Positions 7,383 through 12,031 of a stretch of DNA of 12,848 bases are shown here, piece after piece. Location: NCBI GenBank assembly GCA_042218065.1, contig JBDGRL010000085.1, forward strand, positions 1 through 12,848, written 5' to 3'. The stretch is from JBDGRJ01 sp042218065 (lineage in GTDB: Bacteria; Patescibacteriota; Patescibacteriia; Magasanikbacterales; UBA922). How positions within the stretch are numbered: position 1 is the first letter of the stretch; each line of letters starts with the position of its first letter. The translations under genes were made by a program, and so were the position numbers. The notes beneath the pieces were generated by a model, which was not told the origin of the DNA, did not search any database, and was given only the letters and a program-made list of their open reading frames with translations.

Positions 7383-7798
7383 AAGCTTTTAATAAAATAT
7401 TACGTTCTTTATCTCCGATGTGGTTAACATTTGTAGCTTATTTAATTCTTTTTTATCGAGGTTTAGGTGTAAATATAGAATTTTGGTCAGTAATATCTCA
7501 TTTTCTAGGTGGAGCGGCTACTGCATGGTCTTTTTGGTTGTTGGCATGCAATTTTCATTCTTATTTTAATTTGAAGATTGAATCTAGTTTAATATTTTCT
7601 CTGTTTTTAGTAAGTATCACTGCTTTAGTGGGGGTTTTGTGGGAATTTTGGGAGTGGTCGGTGGATTTTTATTTCAGTTTAGGGTTTTTAGGTGATGTTA
7701 ATGACACTTTGTTTGATTTATTTATGGATTTAGTTGGCTCTATAGCGTTTATTTCCTACCTTGCTTGTGTGGATAGATTGACAATTTTATCTAAATAA
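7379..7798 (+). CDS. Small VanZ/YjdF-like membrane protein
   Basis: The 139-residue protein has four hydrophobic segments (about 14-27, 36-56, 69-88, 112-131). It carries polar residues placed as in VanZ/YjdF (DUF2238)-like proteins: H41 in SHFLGG, E89 and E92 in WEFWEW, and an Asp ladder D106, D109, D113, D117 in GDVNDTLFDLFMDLVG. Such buried acidic and His residues suggest a catalytic or ion-binding site within the membrane, but the biochemical role of the family is not established. The start overlaps the M23 gene by 4 nt, so it is the last gene of the five-gene operon. The -35 and part of the spacer of the rpmG promoter lie inside its last codons. The family assignment is by pattern and moderate. 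Confidence 0.75.
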   Translation: MKAFNKILRSLSPMWLTFVAYLILFYRGLGVNIEFWSVISHFLGGAATAWSFWLLACNFHSYFNLKIESSLIFSLFLVSITALVGVLWEFWEWSVDFYFSLGFLGDVNDTLFDLFMDLVGSIAFISYLACVDRLTILSK

Positions 7799-7806
7799 TT
7801 TATAAT
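7778..7806 (+). promoter_or_regulatory. Perfect consensus sigma-70 promoter for rpmG
   Basis: TTGACA (7778-7783), a 17-nt spacer and TATAAT (7801-7806) match the textbook consensus at all twelve positions. The -35 lies inside the final codons of the preceding gene. The start is near 7813, about 30 nt before the L33 ATG. Confidence 0.9.
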
Positions 7807-7842
7807 AGCAACACTTTTAAAGTAATTTAAGTGAATGTCATT

Positions 7843-7998
7843 ATGTCCCAAGAAAATTTAGTGAAATTAGAATGTAGTGAGTGTAAGCAAAAAAATTATT
7901 ATACTCACAAAAATAAATCTAAACTGAAAAATAGATTGGAGCTTAGTAAATTCTGTAAGCACTGTGAAGAGCATACTGAGCATAAAGAAACAAAATAA
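7843..7998 (+). CDS. rpmG: 50S ribosomal protein L33
   Basis: The 51-residue protein is a zinc-ribbon L33. It has LECSECKQKNYYTHKNK with Cys11/Cys14, a central LELSKFC, and Cys38/Cys41 (CKHC), giving the CxxC...CxxC zinc site. Length is normal for L33. L33 sits near the ribosomal E-site on the large subunit. The ATG at 7843 is preferred; an in-frame GTG at 7831 would add only four residues and also lacks an SD. The gene has its own consensus promoter and is followed at once by an intrinsic terminator, so it is probably an abundant monocistronic message. tRNA-Trp lies about 430 nt downstream, which recalls the widespread rpmG-trnW-secE-nusG order. Confidence 0.95.
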   Translation: MSQENLVKLECSECKQKNYYTHKNKSKLKNRLELSKFCKHCEEHTEHKETK

Positions 7999-8002
7999 GA
8001 AT

Positions 8003-8028
8003 GACCGCCGAGAGGCGGCTTCTTTTTT
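8003..8028 (+). terminator. Intrinsic terminator of rpmG
   Basis: CCGCC (8005-8009) and GGCGG (8014-8018) form a stem around the tetraloop GAGA, followed by CTTCTTTTTT. The stem begins 7 nt after the L33 stop. Its T-tract doubles as the base of the long hairpin that follows. Confidence 0.88.
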
Positions 8029-8078
8029 AAGCTACGGATTCTGGGGTGAAACTCATCTCAGGATTCGTTGCTTGAAAA
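8024..8078 (+). repeat. Near-perfect 26-bp hairpin upstream of the 82-aa ORF
   Basis: The left arm at 8024-8049 pairs with the right arm at 8053-8078 around the loop AAC. Of 26 opposed positions, 20 are Watson-Crick pairs, five are G-U wobbles (8028/8074, 8037/8065, 8040/8062, 8044/8058, 8046/8056) and one is a U-U mismatch (8033/8069). The wobbles pair only in plus-strand RNA; the minus-strand transcript would have A-C mismatches there. The base of the stem ends 4 nt before the AGGAGG of the 82-aa ORF, so the structure can influence ribosome access or mRNA stability. No T-run follows the right arm, so it is not a terminator. Confidence 0.85.
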
Positions 8079-8082
8079 TCAT

Positions 8083-8088
8083 AGGAGG
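8083..8088 (+). promoter_or_regulatory. Strong Shine-Dalgarno AGGAGG deciding the 8095 start
   Basis: AGGAGG lies 6 nt before the ATG at 8095. It is the only clear SD in the window. It favours 8095 over an in-frame TTG at 8068 that lies inside the long hairpin. The six bases between SD and ATG are CCCCTC, partly complementary to the SD itself. Confidence 0.85.
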
Positions 8089-8094
8089 CCCCTC

Positions 8095-8343
8095 ATGAGA
8101 AAAACTGCAGGGACTGTTGAAGGTCTCAAGGGAGTCGTTGAGAATAAAAAGGACAATGGATATAGCGAGAAGGAAGCGATTAACTATGCAATCTCTCTCA
8201 TTGATGGTATTTTCAGCACTTGTAAAATAAAAGTTATAAGATCGAAGTTGTATGAAGAATGTTATTCAGTTGAAAGTATGGATAAACTTGGAGCTATTCA
8301 AGCAAAACAAAAGCGACGCGACCACCTCATCGAAGACCTTTGA
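8095..8343 (+). CDS. Hypothetical 82-residue protein with strong SD
   Basis: The ORF reads MRKTAGTVEGLKGVV..., is rich in Lys/Glu/Ile, has no membrane segment or signal peptide, and ends in a basic-acidic tail (KQKRRDHLIEDL). It is probably mostly helical and cytosolic. Two cysteines (C45 and C57) are not arranged as a metal site. I do not recognise a family. Three things suggest the gene is real: the AGGAGG/6-nt spacing, the closely following intrinsic terminator, and a complete cassette between rpmG and tRNA-Trp. GC content is only slightly above that of secA, so composition alone does not prove transfer. No separate promoter is evident, so expression may depend on readthrough of the rpmG terminator. 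The long hairpin ending 17 nt before the start codon probably controls its translation or mRNA life; this is inference. Confidence 0.7.
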   Translation: MRKTAGTVEGLKGVVENKKDNGYSEKEAINYAISLIDGIFSTCKIKVIRSKLYEECYSVESMDKLGAIQAKQKRRDHLIEDL

Positions 8344-8349
8344 TCTTTC

Positions 8350-8380
8350 GGGCGCACCCATTCGGGAGCGCCCTTTCTTC
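8350..8380 (+). terminator. Intrinsic terminator of the 82-aa ORF
   Basis: GGGCGC (8350-8355) pairs with GCGCCC (8368-8373). An inner CCC/GGG stem (8357-8359 with 8364-8366) extends it across one A-A mismatch to the loop ATTC. A pyrimidine tract, TTTCTTC, follows. The stem starts 6 nt after the stop codon. Confidence 0.85.
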
Positions 8381-8388
8381 TTCTATAT

Positions 8389-8417
8389 TTGAAAAAAAAT
8401 GTTATATAACCTACAAT
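8389..8417 (+). promoter_or_regulatory. Promoter of tRNA-Trp (and nnrE)
   Basis: TTGAAA (8389-8394), a 17-nt spacer and TACAAT (8412-8417) place the start near 8424, about 6 nt before the mature tRNA 5' end. Confidence 0.75.
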
Positions 8418-8429
8418 GATTTCTGTTAT

Positions 8430-8500
8430 GGGAGCTTAGTTTAGTGGTAAAACGTCGGACTCCAAATCCGAAGCCGGGGGTTCGATTCCTCCAGCTCCTG
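8430..8500 (+). tRNA. trnW: tRNA-Trp (anticodon CCA)
   Basis: The cloverleaf folds completely. The acceptor GGGAGCT (8430-8436) pairs with AGCTCCT (8493-8499), with a G1-U72 wobble and discriminator G73 at 8500. The D stem is GTTT/AAAC. The anticodon stem TCGGA/TCCGA encloses loop CTCCAAA with anticodon CCA at 8462-8464. The T stem GGGGG/CCTCC encloses TTCGATT. The variable loop has 4 nt. The 3' CCA is not encoded. G73 is the expected identity base for bacterial tryptophanyl-tRNA synthetase. The ATG of nnrE lies 4 nt after the discriminator base, so both are probably on one transcript cut by tRNA processing. Confidence 0.97.
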
Positions 8501-8504
8501 CAAT

Positions 8505-9200
8505 ATGTATTATTCTACCGCTGACGAGATGGAAAAACTAGATCGACTTGCTGTCGAAACCGGTCTAAATATTTTACAAATGATGGAGCTTGCCGGCTGG
8601 CATATGACTAGTGTATTCGGTGAGCTAGAAATAGAAAAGAGCAAAAAGATCACAGTAGTAGCTGGCAAAGGTAACAAAGGTGGTGATGGATTCGCAGCAG
8701 CTAGACATTTGATTAATCATGGCTATGATGTATCTATAGTGTTGGCTTCTGGTGATTTAAAATCAGATCCTCAACACCACTTAGACTTATTAGATGAGAT
8801 GGATACGACTGTGCTTTTGTACTCACAAGCCCCTGATATGAGTAAAGAAAAGATTGAAAACTCGGATGTAGTCATTGATAGTTTAATTGGCTATCACCTT
8901 GATGGTGCTCCAAAAAATGAATTTAAGGATTTAGTAAATATAATAAATGATTCTGAAAGCGTTGTTATTTCCTATGATTTACCAACGGGACTGAACCCGA
9001 CGACAGGGCACTGCTTTTCACCTTGTATACAAGCTGATGCCACTTTAACCTTAGCTTTACCAAAAAGAGGTCTAAAGGAGGCAACACAAAAAGTAGGTAG
9101 ATTGTTTCTGGGGGATATAGGGATTCCAGATATGCTTTATAATAAAATAAAACCGGGCAGTCGACCCGATTTTTCTACTCAAGGTTTAATTGAGTTGTAA
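8505..9200 (+). CDS. nnrE: NAD(P)H-hydrate epimerase (YjeF N-terminal domain)
   Basis: The 231-residue protein interconverts the R and S forms of hydrated NAD(P)H so that the partner dehydratase can repair both. Diagnostic motifs are MELAGWHM (27-34), the phosphate loop GKGNKGGDGFAAARHL (54-69), DSLIGYHL (125-132) and YDLPTGLNPTTG (157-168). N57 and D125 are the expected metal and catalytic region residues. It contains only the epimerase domain. The ADP/ATP-dependent dehydratase domain (NnrD) that many bacteria fuse to it is missing here and would have to be encoded elsewhere. The start is unusual, 4 nt downstream of tRNA-Trp with no SD. After tRNA 3' processing the mRNA would be practically leaderless. 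It converges with the DksA-like gene 17 nt away. Confidence 0.93.
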   Translation: MYYSTADEMEKLDRLAVETGLNILQMMELAGWHMTSVFGELEIEKSKKITVVAGKGNKGGDGFAAARHLINHGYDVSIVLASGDLKSDPQHHLDLLDEMDTTVLLYSQAPDMSKEKIENSDVVIDSLIGYHLDGAPKNEFKDLVNIINDSESVVISYDLPTGLNPTTGHCFSPCIQADATLTLALPKRGLKEATQKVGRLFLGDIGIPDMLYNKIKPGSRPDFSTQGLIEL

Positions 9201-9217
9201 CTAGCTATTTTCTATAA

Positions 9218-9592
9218 TTAGTTCTCATCAGTAAGGAATTTTTTAGCTTCGACTGAGCTAGTAGAGGTTGGTCGAGCTAAAAGTCTTTTTTTATTTATAG
9301 GTTTCTCTGTGTATTTACAAATTCCATAAGTTCCTTTTTCTAACCTTTCTAGGGCTGCTTTTATATCTTCTAATTTATCTTCTAGTTCTTCTTTTAGGGA
9401 CTCATCCAAAGCTTTATCTTTGAGAGTTCCGATCTTGTCTTCTTTATTAGAGTCTCCTACACTTTCTGATTCTTCTATATGCTGTTCATGCATATTTAAT
9501 TTTTCTTCAATTTTTTCTTTTTCAGCTACTAATATCTCCTCCATACGTTCTAGGAAACTTTCGCTGAAATATTGTGTGTTTGATACATCCAT
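9218..9592 (-). CDS. DksA/TraR-family regulator with a degenerate zinc finger
   Basis: The 124-residue protein has a long acidic/basic coiled-coil region (about 14-86) and a C-terminal zinc-finger-like fold, GTYGICKYTEKPI (87-99) ... RLLARPTSTSSVEAKKF (103-119). This is the DksA/TraR layout. DksA-type proteins enter the RNA polymerase secondary channel and alter initiation, often with ppGpp. Of the four zinc cysteines only C92 remains; the others are replaced by T95, S113 and A116. Variants of this kind that fold without zinc exist in other phyla, for example with a CxxT...SxEAK pattern. The coiled-coil tip residues D-x-x-D/A of true DksA cannot be placed with certainty. The start at 9592 fits the upstream promoter; no SD is present. 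Confidence 0.88.
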   Translation of the reverse strand: MDVSNTQYFSESFLERMEEILVAEKEKIEEKLNMHEQHIEESESVGDSNKEDKIGTLKDKALDESLKEELEDKLEDIKAALERLEKGTYGICKYTEKPINKKRLLARPTSTSSVEAKKFLTDEN

Positions 9593-9613
9593 AATATTTC
9601 ATTACTTATTTTC

Positions 9614-9642
9614 ATCTTAACTAATTTTGGTTTTTTTTGCAA
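9614..9642 (-). promoter_or_regulatory. Promoter of the DksA-like gene
   Basis: On the minus strand TTGCAA (9642-9637), a 17-nt spacer and TAAGAT (9619-9614) give a start near 9607, about 15 nt before the ATG. It is divergent from the promoter at 9648-9676, and the two -35 boxes are only 5 nt apart. Confidence 0.6.
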
Positions 9643-9647
9643 GTCAT

Positions 9648-9676
9648 TTATCACTTTTGTTTATATTTGGTATAAT
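9648..9676 (+). promoter_or_regulatory. Extended -10 promoter of the glycosyltransferase-like gene
   Basis: TTATCA (9648-9653), a 17-nt spacer and TGGTATAAT (-10 at 9671-9676) form an extended -10 promoter. The start near 9683 leaves a 15-nt leader without an SD. Confidence 0.75.
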
Positions 9677-9697
9677 CTTAACAACTAATAATAAGAC

Positions 9698-11053
9698 ATG
9701 AATAATTTTGACCAAGCTTATATAGTCACGGTGGATATGGGGTATGGACACCAGCGTGCCTCTTATCCTCTGAAAAATATTGCGGCCTGTCCTCTTGAAT
9801 GGGAAGATGGGGGTGAGATAATTACCGCTAACAATTATGCTGGTATACCAAAAAGTGACCGAAAAAAATGGAGGTCCAGCAGAAGAATATATGAGATAGT
9901 TTCCCGAATGAAAGGTATACCTCTGATCGGAGACAAGATTTTTGACATTATGGATTATTTTCAAAGAATTGAGCCTTTCTATCCCAAGAGGGATCTGTCT
10001 GAGCCTACTATGCAGCTCAAGCAAATTTATAGAATGATAAGAGGTGGTTGGGGCAAGCATCTGATTGAAACTTTAAATAAAGATCCCAAGCCTTATTTCA
10101 CTACTTTTTTTACTACCGCTTTTTTTGCTGATGAGCACGGGTATGAGGGAGAAATTTATTGTTTGTGTACTGATACTGATATTGCTAGAGCCTGGGCTCC
10201 ACTGAAACCAAAAGATAGTGATATAAATTACTTAGCCCCTACACGCCGAGCCAAAGAAAGGCTGAAATTATATGGAGTAGAGGAAGAAAAGATTTATACT
10301 ACCGGCTTTCCTCTACCTGAAGAAAATACAGGTGCCGAAGATGGTCTGCAGGAACTTCGGGAGGATCTGGGATGTAGGATTGCTAATTTAGATCCAAATC
10401 AAATATTTCAAAGGAAATATGAGAAAACACTTCAAGATTATTTAGGAGAAGATTATTGTGATTTAGAGTCAGAACGTCCATTAACAATAACGTTTGCAGT
10501 AGGTGGTGCCGGAGCTCAGAGAAGTATAGGTACTACCATTTTGAATAGTTTACATGAGCTTATCGATGAAGGTGAGGTGCAGTTAAATTTAATTGCTGGG
10601 TCGAGAAATGATGTCTATCGTTATTACCAAAAAGAGCTAGAACAACTTCAGCTCCAGCATCAGCACGGGGATAAGTTGAATATAGTGTTTGATTCACAGA
10701 AATATAAGTACTTTGAGAAATTCAATAAAGTACTAAAGACTACAGATGTATTATGGACTAAACCCAGTGAGCTCACATTTTATTCCGCCTTGGGTCTGCC
10801 GATAATAATGGCGCCTACGATCGGGTGCCAGGAGGAGTTTAACCGTGACTGGTTGCTTTCTATCGGTGCTGGGTTTGATCAGGAAGATCCTGAAAATACA
10901 GATCAGTGGCTTTTTGATTGGTTAGAATCCGGGTGGTTGGCTGAGGCCGCAATGGAGGGCTTTTTAGATGCACCTATCAATGGTACTAATAATATAGAGG
11001 ATGTTATTTTAAAAGGTGAGCGCAGTGAGATAGATGAGGTTCACCTGCTATAG
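9698..11053 (+). CDS. GT-B-like glycosyltransferase family protein
   Basis: The 451-residue protein has two halves resembling a GT-B fold, as in MurG or monogalactosyldiacylglycerol synthases. The N-terminal half has an acceptor-loop-like MGYGHQRASYPL (14-25). The C-terminal half starts with a beta-strand and glycine loop, TFAVGGAGAQRS (265-276), and has a nucleotide-sugar-type motif, WTKPSELTFYSALGLPIIM (353-371), equivalent to the Gly/Glu-rich donor site of this superfamily. There is no membrane helix or signal peptide, so it is cytosolic or peripheral. Substrate and donor are unknown. The family may be an uncharacterised clade rather than a known MurG or lipid galactosyltransferase. It is divergent from the DksA-like gene and is followed by an exporter-like EamA gene and a glycoside hydrolase, which fits a role in envelope glycans; this last point is inference. 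Confidence 0.7.
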   Translation: MNNFDQAYIVTVDMGYGHQRASYPLKNIAACPLEWEDGGEIITANNYAGIPKSDRKKWRSSRRIYEIVSRMKGIPLIGDKIFDIMDYFQRIEPFYPKRDLSEPTMQLKQIYRMIRGGWGKHLIETLNKDPKPYFTTFFTTAFFADEHGYEGEIYCLCTDTDIARAWAPLKPKDSDINYLAPTRRAKERLKLYGVEEEKIYTTGFPLPEENTGAEDGLQELREDLGCRIANLDPNQIFQRKYEKTLQDYLGEDYCDLESERPLTITFAVGGAGAQRSIGTTILNSLHELIDEGEVQLNLIAGSRNDVYRYYQKELEQLQLQHQHGDKLNIVFDSQKYKYFEKFNKVLKTTDVLWTKPSELTFYSALGLPIIMAPTIGCQEEFNRDWLLSIGAGFDQEDPENTDQWLFDWLESGWLAEAAMEGFLDAPINGTNNIEDVILKGERSEIDEVHLL

Positions 11054-11059
11054 CTGCCT

Positions 11060-11078
11060 GTTGTTAAGTTTTAACAAC
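11060..11078. repeat. 8-bp perfect hairpin between the GT-like and EamA genes
   Basis: GTTGTTAA (11060-11067) and TTAACAAC (11071-11078) form a perfect 8-bp stem with a 3-nt loop, 7 nt after the stop codon. There is no T-tract directly after it (CCGTTTAG), so it is a poor terminator. It may stabilise an mRNA 3' end or be a dyad operator. No convincing promoter follows before the ATG at 11104. Confidence 0.45.
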
Positions 11079-11103
11079 CCGTTTAGCTACATAATTTTAG
11101 AAT

Positions 11104-12027
11104 ATGAGCTGGTTTATAATAGCTTCCATAGGGTACTTCTTCCTCGCTCTTACTTTTATTTTGGATAAGTTTATCCTCACTAAGTCCGTCCAGAAACCCG
11201 TTGTATACACTTTTTACTCGACCATTATAATGTTCGGGGCCTTGTTGGCTTATCCATTTGGAGTGGGGTTGCTGGAAGGGGTAGACTGGTTTTGGGGGCT
11301 GTTTTCCGGTATTTCTTTTGGTTTTGGTCTGTGGACTTTATTTATAGCCGTTGATATAGGGGAGACCAGCCACATTTCTCCGTTTAATGGTGCGATAGTC
11401 TCCATTGCTTCTTATTTGATGGGGAGCATTTTTCTTCAAGAAAGCTTGACTCAGATGCAAATATGGGGGATAGTTTTTTTGGTTATAGCTAGCTTTATGT
11501 TGTCTTTTGAAAAAAGTAAAAAGCATGATGGGTTTCATATAGGTTTTGTTTGGGCGATACTTTCAGGGATCTTATTTGCCGCTTCGCATGTTTCGGCAAA
11601 ATATCTGTATGATTTATATCCTTTTTTGACCGGTTTTGTCTGGACACGAGCTACTGCCGGTTTGGTCGGGCTCATAGTGTTATTTTATCCTGAGGTTCGG
11701 GCTACACTCAGATCAAAACAAGAGGAGAAAAAAGAGGAAGATAAAGAGCAGAAAATAGCAAAAAAATACAGGGTGCCTATAATTATAGGAAATAAAATAT
11801 TAGCTATAGCTGCTGTGGTATTAGTCCAGTACGCTACTGACCTGGGAAAAGTAAGCTTGGTCCGAGCAATGAGCGGTATGCAGTTCGTGCTTATGTTTTT
11901 CTTGGTCTATATTTTCACAAAACTTACTCCTCAGTTTTTCAAAGAGTATTTTACTACCAGAGAGCTGGTGGTGCAGTTTATAGCTTTAATACTGGTGGCG
12001 GTAGGCTCTGCTTTGTTCGTAATCTAA
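11104..12027 (+). CDS. EamA/DMT-superfamily transporter
   Basis: The 307-residue protein has about ten hydrophobic helices in two five-helix halves, the layout of drug/metabolite (EamA) transporters. The first half ends near residue 138 (ASFMLSFEKSKK). The second starts at GFVWAILSGILFAASHVSAKYLY (147-169). Typical EamA features are the Glu in the fourth helix region (GETSHISPFNG, 86-96) and FLQESLT (109-115). A strongly charged cytoplasmic loop (about 203-223, RSKQEEKKEEDKEQ) separates helices six and seven and is longer than usual. Such proteins export or exchange small metabolites or carry nucleotide-sugar-like substrates; the actual substrate is unknown. It is followed 4 nt later by the glycoside hydrolase gene, so both are probably translated from one mRNA. 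Confidence 0.9.
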   Translation: MSWFIIASIGYFFLALTFILDKFILTKSVQKPVVYTFYSTIIMFGALLAYPFGVGLLEGVDWFWGLFSGISFGFGLWTLFIAVDIGETSHISPFNGAIVSIASYLMGSIFLQESLTQMQIWGIVFLVIASFMLSFEKSKKHDGFHIGFVWAILSGILFAASHVSAKYLYDLYPFLTGFVWTRATAGLVGLIVLFYPEVRATLRSKQEEKKEEDKEQKIAKKYRVPIIIGNKILAIAAVVLVQYATDLGKVSLVRAMSGMQFVLMFFLVYIFTKLTPQFFKEYFTTRELVVQFIALILVAVGSALFVI

Positions 12028-12031
12028 GAGT

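Noticed and set aside
8068..8094. A nine-codon upstream extension of the 82-aa ORF starting at TTG 8068
   Set aside because: The start lies inside the stable hairpin and has no SD, while ATG 8095 has AGGAGG at 6-nt spacing.
8350..8500. tRNA-Trp as an integration (att) site for the upstream cassette
   Set aside because: No integrase gene and no direct repeat of the tRNA 3' end is seen on either side; the cassette lies 5' of the tRNA.
9199..9223. AT-rich dyad (AACTA...TAGTT) between nnrE and the DksA-like gene
   Set aside because: The stem is short, interrupted and without T-tract; too weak to call a bidirectional terminator.
9420..9620. Plus-strand ORF of 66 codons opposite the DksA-like gene
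   Set aside because: Ser-rich antisense reading of a Glu/Lys-rich coiled coil.
9644..10060. Minus-strand ORF of 138 codons opposite the glycosyltransferase-like gene
   Set aside because: It shadows a gene with recognisable motifs on the other strand, and it overlaps the promoter region; its translation has no coherent domain.
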